A DNA stretch of 64,000 bases from Arachidicoccus soli (GCF_003600625.1 NZ_CP032489.1:1-64000); one strand, 5' to 3'. Numbered from the stretch's first letter, positions 7,310 through 17,163 are shown. Numbers and translations: made by a program. Notes: generated by a model not told the origin, from the sequence alone.

Positions 7310-8734
7310 TTATTTCAAGTGCAGCACAGCCTGTACTGTATCTTGTGTAAGATGCAATATGGGTTGTGGATATACACCTAAAAATATAATTATTAAAGCC
7401 ATAAAAATCAAAGTATAGTTTACATACATTGGAGCTTCTTTTGCATCTTTTGTAAAAGAAGAAACCTCCCCGTAAAATATTTTTTGCATTGCACCCAAAG
7501 TATAAATTGCTACCAAAATAATGCTGATACATGCAAAAACTGCTGCCCAAATATTATAACGGAATAACCCGTTGAACATTAAAAATTCACCAATAAATGA
7601 GTTCGTTAAAGGAAGCGATACATTCGCTAATGCCATTATTAAAAACATAGTTGCTAATAAGGGTGCGCGTTGCGCTAGGCCCCCTAGTTCACTGAATTTG
7701 CGTGTTCCTGTTTGTTGTTCAATCGCATTTGCAACTATCCATAAACCAATAACCACAATACCATGGTTCAACATTTGTATCATTACACCTTGAAGGCCTA
7801 CCTCTTGCAGAGTAAAGATTGCAGCAGCCATCAAACACATATGTGCTATTGATGAATAGGCAATCAGCCTTTTTAAATCATCTTGTTTTATGGCTACCAA
7901 GGATGCATATAAAATACCAATTATTGCCAATATAATAATGATATGGTTGAAGTGTAATACCGCTTGTGGGAACATTGGGAGTACATATCGAATGGTCGCA
8001 TAAACACCCATCTTGACCATCACACCACTTAAAATCATGGTTGCAGGAGTTGGTGCTTGTTCGTATGCATCGGGCTGCCAGGTATGCAAAGGGAATAATG
8101 GCATTTTTATAGCAAACGCTAAGAAGAACAGCCAAAATCCGATATTTTGTTGCGTTGCAGATAAATGAATTTTATAAAAAGAACTGATAGCGAAGCTATG
8201 TTCGGGATTGATAAAATATAAATAAAGTAAACCGATAAGCATCAGCAAAGAGCCAATGAAAGTGTATACAAAGAATTTGTAAGTTGCCTGTATCTTCCTG
8301 ATACCACCATATTCGGAGCAAACAAAATAAGCAGGAATTAATGCTAATTCCCAGAAAAAGTAAAACAATAATACATCAGCCGAAAGAAAAACACCCATCA
8401 TACCTGCCTGTGTAAGCAGCATCAATGCATAGAAATTCCCTGGTTTTGAATATTTGTTCCCAAGTGAAGAAGAAAATATTAATGGTAATGCAAGCGCATT
8501 TAGCAAACAAAGCATCTTGGCCATTCCATCCATTGACAAAGAGAAATTGCTATTTAATTGAGGCAGCCATTGTGCATCAAAAGAAACGGTTCCCGGGGTG
8601 GCAATAACATACAGTGTAACTAAGAAAGTAATTACTGACGCATTGAGCGAAAAGTTTTTAGCCGCCCTATCATTTTTTATTAAAAAGGATAAAAGGCCTG
8701 CAATTACCGGAATGAGAATGAGTAAAACTATCAT
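7310..8734 (-). CDS. nuoM: NADH-quinone oxidoreductase subunit M
   Basis: This antiporter-like membrane subunit of complex I has 474 residues and about 14 helices. Conserved features include FFWELALIPAYFV (key Glu), MPLFPLHTWQPDAYEQAPTP, and LKRLIAYSSIAHMCL with the broken-helix lysine. It translocates protons together with NuoL and NuoN. It follows nuoL by 37 bp. A 5' extension is not needed, since the first helix starts at residue 1. Confidence 0.95.
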   Translation of the reverse strand: MIVLLILIPVIAGLLSFLIKNDRAAKNFSLNASVITFLVTLYVIATPGTVSFDAQWLPQLNSNFSLSMDGMAKMLCLLNALALPLIFSSSLGNKYSKPGNFYALMLLTQAGMMGVFLSADVLLFYFFWELALIPAYFVCSEYGGIRKIQATYKFFVYTFIGSLLMLIGLLYLYFINPEHSFAISSFYKIHLSATQQNIGFWLFFLAFAIKMPLFPLHTWQPDAYEQAPTPATMILSGVMVKMGVYATIRYVLPMFPQAVLHFNHIIIILAIIGILYASLVAIKQDDLKRLIAYSSIAHMCLMAAAIFTLQEVGLQGVMIQMLNHGIVVIGLWIVANAIEQQTGTRKFSELGGLAQRAPLLATMFLIMALANVSLPLTNSFIGEFLMFNGLFRYNIWAAVFACISIILVAIYTLGAMQKIFYGEVSSFTKDAKEAPMYVNYTLIFMALIIIFLGVYPQPILHLTQDTVQAVLHLK

Positions 8735-8771
8735 ATCTGTGTTGTAATCTCTTTACAAAAAGTTGATTATA

Positions 8772-10700
8772 TTATTTAAAAATAACGCTAATAAAATGTG
8801 ATATATAAGCTTGATTCCAAAAAACTAAAAACAAAATGACCAAAGACAGTACCATCATTAGAATGTATCCGCCAACTTGGCCGCTCTGAACCAATCGGAT
8901 TTGTCTTGACGAATATTGTATAAATTTTCCTATACCATTTACGATGCCGTCTATACCTGATTTCTCTACAATATTTTTTAAAAAAGCAGAAAACTTTATC
9001 AAGGGGTTTGCTATTACGGTATCATATATCTCATCCACATACCATTTGTTTTCCAAGACTTTTGCAAAGCCTGTTGTTGGTTTTCCATCATCTTCATATT
9101 TTGAGAACTTGGTCCATGCCCAAATGATAGAGAGGATAATAAGTATCGTCGAAACGGCCATCAACAACAATTCTGTTGAATGAGCAACTTCATTTACATG
9201 TTTCAATGGTGCTGAAGCCGCAAATATTGGCTGAAGATAATTTTCCAGTAGATGTGCATTTGGAGCAAATACTTCGGGGATACCAATAAAACCCCCTATT
9301 ACTGCTAAGATTGCTAAGATTGACAAAGGTATTGTCATCGCTTTTGGACTTTCATGCAGATGATGCTTTTGTTCTTCCGTTCCCCTGAACTTGCCTAAGA
9401 AGGTCATTGCATAAATTCGGAACATATAGAATGCGGTAAGCAAAGCGCCGAATACGCCAAAATAATATAAAATAGGGTTAGATGCATATGCTGCCGATAA
9501 GATTTCGTCCTTAGAGAAGAAGCCTGAGAATGGAGGGACACCGGCGATTGCCAAGCAAGCCAATAAAAATGTAATATGTGTTATGGGCATAAATTTTTTC
9601 AATCCCCCCATTCGACGACCATCTTGTTCTCCACCCATTGCATGAATTACTGAACCGGCACCCAAGAATAAAAGTGCTTTGAAAAATGCGTGGGTCATTA
9701 CGTGGAACACTGCACCACCATAAGCGCCAACACCTAACCCCAAAAACATATATCCCAACTGACTTACCGTTGAATATGCCAATACCTTTTTAATATCATT
9801 TTGTTTGCACGCGATGGTTGCGGCAAATACAGCGGTAGCTACACCAATAATGGCAATAATTTGATTGGTAAATGGCGCCATCGCAAATAACAAATTGCTA
9901 CGTGCAATCATATACACACCGGCTGTTACCATCGTTGCGGCGTGTATCAAGGCTGAAACAGGTGTTGGACCAGCCATTGCATCGGGCAGCCAAGTATACA
10001 ATGGTATTTGCGCACTTTTACCGGTTGCACCAACGAATAACAATAAAGTAATTCCGATAATATCTTGTGACGATAGTTTTGCTAATGCTGCAGAGGTAAA
10101 TATTTCGTGATAACTTAGCGTACCCAATTTCGCTAGGAGCCAAAATAATGCGATAATAAAACCTAAGTCACCAATGCGGTTCATCACAAAGGCTTTACGA
10201 GCAGCATAATTGAAATTATTGTTTTTAAACCAATAGCCAATTAATAAATAAGAACACAATCCTACACCTTCCCAGCCAATAAACATTATCAAGAAGTTGG
10301 CTCCCATCACGAGCAATAACATAGAAAAAACAAATAAATTCAAATAGGCAAAATAACGTGCAAAATGATGCGGTTCTTCATCGTGCATGTAGGAAGTGGA
10401 ATAAATGTGTATTAAAAAACCTATACCTGTAATTATTAATAAAAAGATAGAAGTGAGTTGGTCGATTTGAAAAGCAAAAGGAATATTGAAGCTTGAAATA
10501 TTGATAAAATCAAAATATTTTATAGTGGCAGCTCCACCTGTTTTGACATCGAAGAAAAGAGTAATACTTACAATAAAAGAGAATAACAATGCGCCGCAAC
10601 CTATAATGCTCACAGCTTGTTTGCTTAGTTGTTTGCGGAAAATCCCGTTGATTAAAAAACCCAATAGCGGAAATAATGGTACTAAATATGCTAAATTCAT
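8772..10700 (-). CDS. nuoL: NADH-quinone oxidoreductase subunit L
   Basis: With 642 residues this is the largest antiporter-like subunit, at the distal end of the complex I membrane arm. Motifs seen are FIGWEGVGLCSYLLIGYW (conserved Glu), GKSAQIPLYTWLPDAMAGPTP, and KKVLAYSTVSQLGYM. The long C-terminal segment after about residue 500, ending in a final hydrophobic helix, matches the lateral amphipathic helix HL and its anchor that run along the membrane arm. It follows nuoK by 46 bp. Confidence 0.96.
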   Translation of the reverse strand: MNLAYLVPLFPLLGFLINGIFRKQLSKQAVSIIGCGALLFSFIVSITLFFDVKTGGAATIKYFDFINISSFNIPFAFQIDQLTSIFLLIITGIGFLIHIYSTSYMHDEEPHHFARYFAYLNLFVFSMLLLVMGANFLIMFIGWEGVGLCSYLLIGYWFKNNNFNYAARKAFVMNRIGDLGFIIALFWLLAKLGTLSYHEIFTSAALAKLSSQDIIGITLLLFVGATGKSAQIPLYTWLPDAMAGPTPVSALIHAATMVTAGVYMIARSNLLFAMAPFTNQIIAIIGVATAVFAATIACKQNDIKKVLAYSTVSQLGYMFLGLGVGAYGGAVFHVMTHAFFKALLFLGAGSVIHAMGGEQDGRRMGGLKKFMPITHITFLLACLAIAGVPPFSGFFSKDEILSAAYASNPILYYFGVFGALLTAFYMFRIYAMTFLGKFRGTEEQKHHLHESPKAMTIPLSILAILAVIGGFIGIPEVFAPNAHLLENYLQPIFAASAPLKHVNEVAHSTELLLMAVSTILIILSIIWAWTKFSKYEDDGKPTTGFAKVLENKWYVDEIYDTVIANPLIKFSAFLKNIVEKSGIDGIVNGIGKFIQYSSRQIRLVQSGQVGGYILMMVLSLVILFLVFWNQAYISHFISVIFK

Positions 10701-10746
10701 AATATCTTATATGTAAAAATTAAAAAGAGTAACCAAGAGCTTTTAA

Positions 10747-11070
10747 TTAGTTCTTCAATCTGTTTAAAAAGTTGATATCTGTCGAATGGGTATTTCGATA
10801 CATCATTACAATAATAGCTAAACCCACACTTACTTCTGCAGCTGCGACAACCATAATGAAGAAGACAAAAATCTGCCCGTCAATTCCAGCAAGTGGATTT
10901 CCTGCAACCGCTGTATGCGTTTTGGAAAATGCGACCAAAAGCAAGTTGGCAGCATTGAGCATTAACTCTATACACATAAAAACAATAATTGCATTTCTAC
11001 GAATTAAAACACCCACCACACCAATAGAGAAAAGTGTTACAGCTAAGGCTATGTAATATTGTATAGGCAT
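10747..11070 (-). CDS. nuoK: NADH-quinone oxidoreductase subunit K
   Basis: This small three-helix subunit has 107 residues from the start I prefer at 11070 ([17 protein letters not shown]). An upstream ATG at 11097 would add nine residues not typical of the family. The conserved Glu lies in [16 protein letters not shown], with a second acidic residue in [13 protein letters not shown]. Both are part of the central proton path of complex I. It lies 43 bp after nuoJ. Confidence 0.93.
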   Translation of the reverse strand: MPIQYYIALAVTLFSIGVVGVLIRRNAIIVFMCIELMLNAANLLLVAFSKTHTAVAGNPLAGIDGQIFVFFIMVVAAAEVSVGLAIIVMMYRNTHSTDINFLNRLKN

Positions 11071-11113
11071 AAATAATTTATAATTAATAATGAACAATTA
11101 ATAATTCAATCCG

Positions 11114-11626
11114 CTAATTCTTCTTTCCGATAACAACCGCACCAATCATAGCACTTAAGAATAATACACTCGTTATTTCAAAAGGCAGTGCATATTGCGT
11201 AAATAAAACCTGTCCCAAATTTTTTATTAGTCCAATATTTCCAGTATTAAATGTAGCTATCTGGGGATGTCCTTTTATTTGATCACTAAAGGTGCGCACA
11301 ACAGAAATTAAAATCCAAAGCAACATCCCTGCTGAAATTACGCCAATTAGCTTGGCCCAAATATTTTTTCGGGGCTCAGTATTACTGTTGAGGTTCATCA
11401 ACATGATTACAAAGAGAAAAAGAACCATAATGGCACCTGCATACACAATAATATTAACAATAGCCAAAAATTGCGCATTCATCATAATGTAATGCCCGGA
11501 GATAGCAAAAAAAGTGGCAATCAGCCATAACACACTATGCACAGGGTTTTTGCTCACAACGACCATTATTGCGCTAAAGATAGTGAGCACACTAAGTATC
11601 CAAAAAAGTATAGCAGCTATTCCCAT
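11114..11626 (-). CDS. nuoJ: NADH-quinone oxidoreductase subunit J
   Basis: The protein has 170 residues and five predicted helices. It contains the family stretch NIIVYAGAIMVLFLFVIMLM in the third helix, which in known structures carries the conserved pi-bulge involved in coupling. The length is normal. It lies between nuoI and nuoK in the standard order. Confidence 0.93.
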   Translation of the reverse strand: MGIAAILFWILSVLTIFSAIMVVVSKNPVHSVLWLIATFFAISGHYIMMNAQFLAIVNIIVYAGAIMVLFLFVIMLMNLNSNTEPRKNIWAKLIGVISAGMLLWILISVVRTFSDQIKGHPQIATFNTGNIGLIKNLGQVLFTQYALPFEITSVLFLSAMIGAVVIGKKN

Positions 11627-11669
11627 TTTTTATTTTTCAAAAATTATTGAACAATTATTTAAGCCATTT

Positions 11670-12230
11670 TTATTTTAATGAACCTGCTGTGGTTGGTTGA
11701 TTTTTTCCAAGCGCTTCTTTATATGCTTCAGGCTCTGTAACCGGATTAGGAATCAACAAATCTTCTTTCGTATAAATAAATTTCTTTCTTGCATAATCCG
11801 AAGGCGTTACCGTTTCACTCAAATAAATCGCATCTTTCGGGCAAGCCTCTTCGCACAAACCACAAAAAATACAACGCAACATATTTATCTCGTATTTCGC
11901 AGCATATTTTTCTTCACGATATAAATTTTCTTCTCCAGGCAATCTTTCTGCTGCTTCCATTGTGATGGCTTCTGCCGGGCAAGCTACGGCGCACAACCCA
12001 CAAGCGGTACAACGTTCGCGGCCTTCTTCGTCACGATTCAATACATGTAATCCTCTGAAAACCGGACTGAATGGCCTCGTCTCATCGGGGTAAGAAACTG
12101 TAACCTTCTTTTTAAAAAAATGTTTCAAAGTTATAGCCATCCCTTTTGCAATTTCTGGAATGTATATTCTTTCGGCAAAAGTCATGGGGCTTCTGTTCAC
12201 ATTTTCGGATCTATTCGTTAAACTTTGCAT
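11670..12230 (-). CDS. nuoI: NADH-quinone oxidoreductase subunit I (8Fe ferredoxin)
   Basis: The protein has 186 residues. Two classic [4Fe-4S] motifs are visible, CTACGLCAVACP and CIFCGLCEEACP, about residues 77-125. They bind clusters N6a and N6b, which relay electrons toward NuoB. The N-terminal part (GMAITLKHFFKKKVTVSYP) is the amphipathic anchor. The last 40 residues are less conserved. It sits 87 bp downstream of nuoH. Confidence 0.95.
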   Translation of the reverse strand: MQSLTNRSENVNRSPMTFAERIYIPEIAKGMAITLKHFFKKKVTVSYPDETRPFSPVFRGLHVLNRDEEGRERCTACGLCAVACPAEAITMEAAERLPGEENLYREEKYAAKYEINMLRCIFCGLCEEACPKDAIYLSETVTPSDYARKKFIYTKEDLLIPNPVTEPEAYKEALGKNQPTTAGSLK

Positions 12231-12317
12231 GTCAAAATTCTTTCAATTCTAAAGTAAAAATTCAAAAACCAATCACCTACACTCTACACTTATTCCCTAT
12301 ATTCCTTAACTGAATTC

Positions 12318-13367
12318 TTAATGATGCAGCAATAATATTACTACAGCAGTGATTAACATATTTACTAAGGCTAAGGGTAATAATTTCTTCCATCCCAAAT
12401 TCATCAATTGATCATAACGAAATCTCGGGATTGTCCAGCGTACCCACATAAAGATGAAGATGAAAATAACTATTTTAACCATTAAAGCAATAATACCTAT
12501 AAGTGCCGCAACATTGGGTGACAACAAACTTTCGTTTAAGAATGGAACATCATAACCGCCAAAAAATAAAGTAACCATTACTGCACTGGAGATAAACATA
12601 TTTACATATTCCGCGAACAAATAGAATCCCAATTTCATCGAAGAGTATTCCTGATGGTAACCCATATTTAATTCATTTTCAGCTTCGGATAAATCAAATG
12701 GTGTACGATTGCATTCTGCGAAAGCACAAACAAAAAATATTAAGAACCCCAACGGTTGATAACAAATATTCCATAAATGACCGGGAGCCATCTGTTGATC
12801 TACAATCGTTTTCAAACTTAAAGTTCCGGTACACATCAACACAGCAATTAATGCCATTCCCATAGCTAATTCATAGCTAATAGCTTGAGAAGCGCCACGC
12901 AAAGCGGAGAGTAAAGAAAATTTATTATTAGATGCCCAGCCACCAATCATTATACCATATACGCCGATACTTACTGCCCCAAAAACGTATAAGATACCAA
13001 TATTTACATCCGCAATTTGAAGATTAATATGCCTGCCGCCAATGTCTAAATAATTACCCCAGGGGATTACCGCACTTGTAATCAAAGCTGCTGTCATTGC
13101 CATTGCGGGACCTAAAATAAACAACCATTTATTGGAAGAGTTAGGGATGATTTCCTCTTTGAAAATAAGCTTAGCGCCATCAGCAAAAGGTTGTAATAAA
13201 CCAAAAGGTCCGGCTCGGTTTGGTCCTTTTCGGTCTTGCATAAAAGCAGCAACTTTTCTTTCTGCCCAAGTAGAATATAAGGCAATACCTAAGCTGGCAA
13301 AAACTACCACAGCCACTAAGATGAGTTTTTCTATTACAATAGTCCAGTCAAATGCTAATAAAGTCAT
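12318..13367 (-). CDS. nuoH: NADH-quinone oxidoreductase subunit H
   Basis: This eight-helix subunit of 349 residues forms most of the quinone-access chamber. Diagnostic segments are RKGPNRAGPFGLLQPFADGA near the N-terminus and FAECNRTPFDLSEAENEL, the acidic loop of the E-channel. The final segment MWVRWTIPRFRYDQLMNLGWK is also typical. It follows nuoG by 33 bp. Confidence 0.96.
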   Translation of the reverse strand: MTLLAFDWTIVIEKLILVAVVVFASLGIALYSTWAERKVAAFMQDRKGPNRAGPFGLLQPFADGAKLIFKEEIIPNSSNKWLFILGPAMAMTAALITSAVIPWGNYLDIGGRHINLQIADVNIGILYVFGAVSIGVYGIMIGGWASNNKFSLLSALRGASQAISYELAMGMALIAVLMCTGTLSLKTIVDQQMAPGHLWNICYQPLGFLIFFVCAFAECNRTPFDLSEAENELNMGYHQEYSSMKLGFYLFAEYVNMFISSAVMVTLFFGGYDVPFLNESLLSPNVAALIGIIALMVKIVIFIFIFMWVRWTIPRFRYDQLMNLGWKKLLPLALVNMLITAVVILLLHH

Positions 13368-13400
13368 TTTCTTTCGTTCTAATAATTTTTAAGCAATTAC

Positions 13401-14483
13401 CTATTTATCTTTATCGAAATCTATTGAATGCGCCGGGCCTTCAATCAGACTTAAATCAATATCTTTTCTGTTTACGCCACTTACTTTATTGATATCCATA
13501 AATAAGCGGGGTTTTTTACCAATCACTTCGTCAATAGTTTCAGTTGGTTTTTTCAACCCTATATATTTATTGGCTGAGATAACAGAATGACGTGCAATTT
13601 CTCTTGGCCCTTCAATTACCCAATCACTTGTTTTCTTTTTATCAAAACGACAATCATTGCAAATCCAATCTTCTACTTCTCCCCATTGATCTTTGCGAGC
13701 CGTTACACGAAATACTTCGTCACCACGATTCCATAAAGTAACTTTACCACAGCACTTTTCACAATCACGGTGTGCGTTTAATGGTTTTAAAAACCACACC
13801 CGGTTTTTGAATCGGAATGTCTTATCTGTCAATGCGCCTACCGGGCAAACATCTATGACGTTTCCAATAAATTCGTTATCTAGGTTTTTCTCTAAATAGC
13901 TGGTTATTTCAGCGTGTTCACCACGATCCAATACACCATGCTCTCTCTTTTTTGTCAACTGGTCGGCTACCATTACGCAACGATAACACAAGATACAACG
14001 AGTCATGTGTAATTGTATTTTATCGCCTAAAGTATGTTTTTCAAAAGTACGGCGCTGAAATTCGTAACGTGTACCGGCTTTGCCATGTTCGTATGCCAAA
14101 TCTTGTAAATGACATTCTCCTGCCTGATCGCAAATAGGGCAATCCAGAGGATGGTTGATGAGCAAAAATTCAACAACTCCTGCACGAGCATCTAATACCC
14201 TTTCTGAAGTATAGTTTTTTACCTCCATTCCATCCATTACAGTCGTACGACAACTCGCAACAAGTTTAGGCATTGGACGTGGATCTTTTTCGGAGCCTTT
14301 GCTTACTTCTACCAGGCAAGTACGGCATTTGCCACCACTGCCTTCCAGCTTACTGTAATAACACATAGCGGGTGGCGCAACTTCCGGTCCGGCTTGACGA
14401 GCCGCTTGAAGAATAGTCGTTCCTGCCGGAACTTCTACCGTAACATTATCTATGGTAACTTTAAAAAGTGGTTGATCAGACAT
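13401..14483 (-). CDS. nuoG: NADH-quinone oxidoreductase subunit G, short form
   Basis: The protein has 360 residues. The N-terminal [2Fe-2S] domain shows CYYSKLEGSGGKCRTC plus a further Cys. Next comes the His/Cys cluster motif HPLDCPICDQAGECHLQD, then CILCYRC with VIDVCPVGALTD for another [4Fe-4S] cluster. A cysteine pair CEKC and CNDC follows at about residues 245-285. The molybdopterin-oxidoreductase-like domain that makes many NuoG proteins 600-900 residues long is absent, and the protein simply ends. It carries electrons from NuoF/E toward NuoI. The short form may be normal in this lineage. Confidence 0.92.
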   Translation of the reverse strand: MSDQPLFKVTIDNVTVEVPAGTTILQAARQAGPEVAPPAMCYYSKLEGSGGKCRTCLVEVSKGSEKDPRPMPKLVASCRTTVMDGMEVKNYTSERVLDARAGVVEFLLINHPLDCPICDQAGECHLQDLAYEHGKAGTRYEFQRRTFEKHTLGDKIQLHMTRCILCYRCVMVADQLTKKREHGVLDRGEHAEITSYLEKNLDNEFIGNVIDVCPVGALTDKTFRFKNRVWFLKPLNAHRDCEKCCGKVTLWNRGDEVFRVTARKDQWGEVEDWICNDCRFDKKKTSDWVIEGPREIARHSVISANKYIGLKKPTETIDEVIGKKPRLFMDINKVSGVNRKDIDLSLIEGPAHSIDFDKDK

Positions 14484-14554
14484 AAAGTCAATATTTAAAA
14501 ATCAAAAACCAAAAATGCCAAACGCTTGGATAGCTTATCTAACATTCCTGCTCT

Positions 14555-15898
14555 TTAATTTTGAATTAATAATTCATCCGCATAATGCGCCAAGCCGAAA
14601 TTCCTTACCTGCGCTTCTTCAGGATTTAATACATGCCATTCAAACTCATCTCTAAAATGTCTGATGGCTGCTGCAACCGGCCAAGCCGCCGCATCACCTA
14701 ATGGGCAAATTGTATTTCCTTCAATTCGGCGTTGTACATCCCAAAGCAAATCTATATCTTCCATTTTGCCTTTGCCTTGCTCTATATTTTTCAAAATGCG
14801 CCACATCCAGCCGGTACCTTCACGGCAGGGACTACACTGACCACAGCTTTCATGCATATAGAAATGGGCTAAAGTCATTGTATGTTTTACCACACATTGA
14901 TCTTCATCCAAAACAATAAAACCTCCGGATCCTAGCATAGAACCAGTTTGAAAGCCGCCATCAGAAAGGCTTTCATAGTTCATTAGCCGTTTTTCACCTT
15001 TGGCTGTCGTCAATAATAAATTAGCGGGAAGAATAGGAACTGAAGAGCCTCCTGGAATACAAGCTTTTAATTTTTTCCCTTTAGGAATGCCGCCACACCA
15101 TTCGTCACTGTAGATAAAATCTTCCACTGAAAGATCAAATGGGATTTCATAAACACCGGGTTTGTTTAAATTTCCGCAAGCAGAAATAAGTTTAGTACCA
15201 GTAGACTTTCCTACGCCGATTTTCCCATATTCTTCTCCACCCATATTGATGATGGGTACAATGGCGGCTAAAGTTTCAACATTATTTACAACTGTTGGGC
15301 GCATCCAAACGCCTTGTACAGCCGGAAATGGTGGCTTTATTCGGGGGTTGCCGCGTTTGCCTTCAAGACTTTCTATTAAAGCTGTTTCTTCACCACAGAT
15401 ATAGGCACCGGCACCACGATGAACATATATTTCGCAATCGAAACCGGAACCTAAAATATTCTTACCTAAAAATCCATTGTTTTTTGCTTCTTGAATAGCT
15501 TGTTCTAAAATATCTGGAATCCAAGCGTATTCTCCACGAATATAGATATAGGTTGCATTTGAACCTAGAGCATAACTCGAAGTAATTAAACCCTCAATTA
15601 AAAGATGGGGCAAAAATTCCATCAAATAACGATCCTTGAAAGTACCTGGTTCACTTTCATCAGCATTACATACCAAATGGCGTGGAATACCTTCGGGTTT
15701 TGCCAAGAAACTCCATTTTAATCCGGTAGGAAAGCCGGCACCACCACGACCACGTAAGCCACTTTTCTTTACCTCTTCCACAATTTCTGCCGGCGACATT
15801 TTCAATGCTTTCTCAACACTACGATATCCGCCGTGTTTACGATAAGCTTCGAAAAAACGAATGCCTTCAATATGTGCGTTTTCTAATAATAGTTTCAT
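14555..15898 (-). CDS. nuoF: NADH-quinone oxidoreductase subunit F (NADH/FMN)
   Basis: This is the 447-residue NADH-oxidising subunit. The glycine-rich FMN/NADH site GLRGRGGAGFPTGLKWSF is at about residues 49-66, followed by CNADESEPGTFKDR. The [4Fe-4S] N3 motif ESCGQCSPCREGTGWM and a later Cys (NTICPLGD) bind the first cluster. Length and order are normal. It follows nuoE by 65 bp. Confidence 0.96.
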   Translation of the reverse strand: MKLLLENAHIEGIRFFEAYRKHGGYRSVEKALKMSPAEIVEEVKKSGLRGRGGAGFPTGLKWSFLAKPEGIPRHLVCNADESEPGTFKDRYLMEFLPHLLIEGLITSSYALGSNATYIYIRGEYAWIPDILEQAIQEAKNNGFLGKNILGSGFDCEIYVHRGAGAYICGEETALIESLEGKRGNPRIKPPFPAVQGVWMRPTVVNNVETLAAIVPIINMGGEEYGKIGVGKSTGTKLISACGNLNKPGVYEIPFDLSVEDFIYSDEWCGGIPKGKKLKACIPGGSSVPILPANLLLTTAKGEKRLMNYESLSDGGFQTGSMLGSGGFIVLDEDQCVVKHTMTLAHFYMHESCGQCSPCREGTGWMWRILKNIEQGKGKMEDIDLLWDVQRRIEGNTICPLGDAAAWPVAAAIRHFRDEFEWHVLNPEEAQVRNFGLAHYADELLIQN

Positions 15899-15963
15899 CT
15901 TACATTCAATAATTACAATTCAAAAGCGCTGAGCAGATCATCCACTATTGAATTATTTTTATG

Positions 15964-16467
15964 CTAATTAATTTTCGCTTTACCTTCTCTGCATTCATCA
16001 ATCAATGCATCTATTTTTTCTTTGGTCAAATGTTCTTTATAAAATTTCCCCAACTGCATCATAGGAGCATAGCCACAAGCACCTAAGCATTCTGCAGGTT
16101 TTAAAGTAAACATGCCGTCCGGCGTAGTTTCACCCGGTTTAATACCTAATTTTTCTTCAATATATTTAATAATATCATCGCTGCCATTAAGCATGCAAGG
16201 ACCTGTTTTACAAACTTCCAATAGATATTTCCCTACCGGTTTTGTATTGAACATGGTATAGAATGTAGCAACTTCATACACTTCAATAGGTTTTAGCTGC
16301 AATAATTCTGCTACATAATCCATAACCGGTACATCTAACCAGCCACCAAACTCATCCTGTGCTAAATGTAAAAGAGGCAACAAAGCACTTTTCTGTTTTC
16401 CTTCGGGATAACGTGCAATGATTTCTTTTACTTTATTTAATTTTTCTTCTGAAAATTGAATGTTCAT
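15964..16467 (-). CDS. nuoE: NADH-quinone oxidoreductase subunit E
   Basis: This 167-residue thioredoxin-like [2Fe-2S] protein pairs with NuoF. The four cluster ligands are visible as CKTGPC and CLGACG (C-x4-C and C-x3-C), with the family sequence YEVATFYTMFN before them. The start lies only 4 bp after the stop of the inserted nucleotidyltransferase gene, so it is probably cotranscribed with it. Confidence 0.95.
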   Translation of the reverse strand: MNIQFSEEKLNKVKEIIARYPEGKQKSALLPLLHLAQDEFGGWLDVPVMDYVAELLQLKPIEVYEVATFYTMFNTKPVGKYLLEVCKTGPCMLNGSDDIIKYIEEKLGIKPGETTPDGMFTLKPAECLGACGYAPMMQLGKFYKEHLTKEKIDALIDECREGKAKIN

Positions 16468-16471
16468 TTTA

Positions 16472-16948
16472 TTAATGCTTGTTCCTTTGCTTTAATTTAT
16501 GTATGTCTGCCAAATCTTGTGGTCTTCCAGCCTTTGCTTTTACGGCCAAAAGTTCATTGTATCCTATAAAATTAACTGGCACATCTAACATCTTTACCAC
16601 TCTTTTATTTCCCCAGGCTTGCGAAAAAGGAACGCCATCTAAATCGTTTAAAATATCAATCCTTAATGGCTCATATCCTAATTGTGTTATATAATTTTCT
16701 TTAAGAAAATCGTCTTTCGAAAGCCTTAATGAACCAAAGCCAAATTCTTTTACCACGGTTTCCACCTTCTCTGCATTTTCTTCAGAAAGCTCTATACAAA
16801 CATCCATATCCTTTGTTGTTCTAGGATAACCGTGTATACCTACCGCATAGCCACCAATCACCAAATATTTCACTTCATAATGATTACACAATCTAATAAA
16901 ATCCAAAAAGTCTCCTTCAAGATTATTTAAAACTTCTTTAATCTTCAT
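16472..16948 (-). CDS. nucleotidyltransferase-fold protein inside the nuo operon
   Basis: The protein has 158 residues. The minimal nucleotidyltransferase pattern is visible: VIGGYAVGIHGYPRTTKDMD gives the GG motif followed by DxD-like D49/D51 acids, and DLADIHKL lies near the C-terminus. This fits the AbiEii/MNT-type or DUF6036-like nucleotidyltransferases, several of which act as toxins or antitoxins. Its start overlaps the preceding small gene by 11 bp, so the two form a unit. Its stop is 4 bp from nuoE. No link with complex I is known to me; a moonlighting or hitchhiking toxin-antitoxin-like module is an inference. Confidence 0.82.
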   Translation of the reverse strand: MKIKEVLNNLEGDFLDFIRLCNHYEVKYLVIGGYAVGIHGYPRTTKDMDVCIELSEENAEKVETVVKEFGFGSLRLSKDDFLKENYITQLGYEPLRIDILNDLDGVPFSQAWGNKRVVKMLDVPVNFIGYNELLAVKAKAGRPQDLADIHKLKQRNKH

Positions 16949-17126
16949 AGATACTTCGTTTGTGAACCTCCTTCGAAATCTTTTGAACCTTTCCTTCTTT
17001 ACCCCAAACCATCCATCGTAAACTTACCAATTCATTTATTCTCTCTTCTTCAGTTGCGTTTGCCCAATATACATTATCTGCTTCTTCAGCTTCGGCAAAA
17101 GAAACTTTCCGCACCACCATCTGCAT
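16938..17126 (-). CDS. small protein paired with the nucleotidyltransferase
   Basis: This protein of about 62 residues starts from ATG 17126 (MQMVVRKVSFAEAEEAD). A longer form from 17186 would overlap the nuoD end and begins with atypical residues. The core is helical: EEADNVYWANATEEERINEL followed by LRWMVWG. Similar short proteins regularly precede AbiEii-like or DUF6036-like nucleotidyltransferase genes in Bacteroidota and look like the partner of a two-gene module, possibly the antitoxin. It lies 37 bp after nuoD and overlaps the next gene by 11 bp, which suggests translational coupling. Function not proven. Confidence 0.65.
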   Translation of the reverse strand: MQMVVRKVSFAEAEEADNVYWANATEEERINELVSLRWMVWGKEGKVQKISKEVHKRSIYED

Positions 17127-17163
17127 TTTCCTTTCTTTTTTCAAATTTTGACTTTCAAATTTT

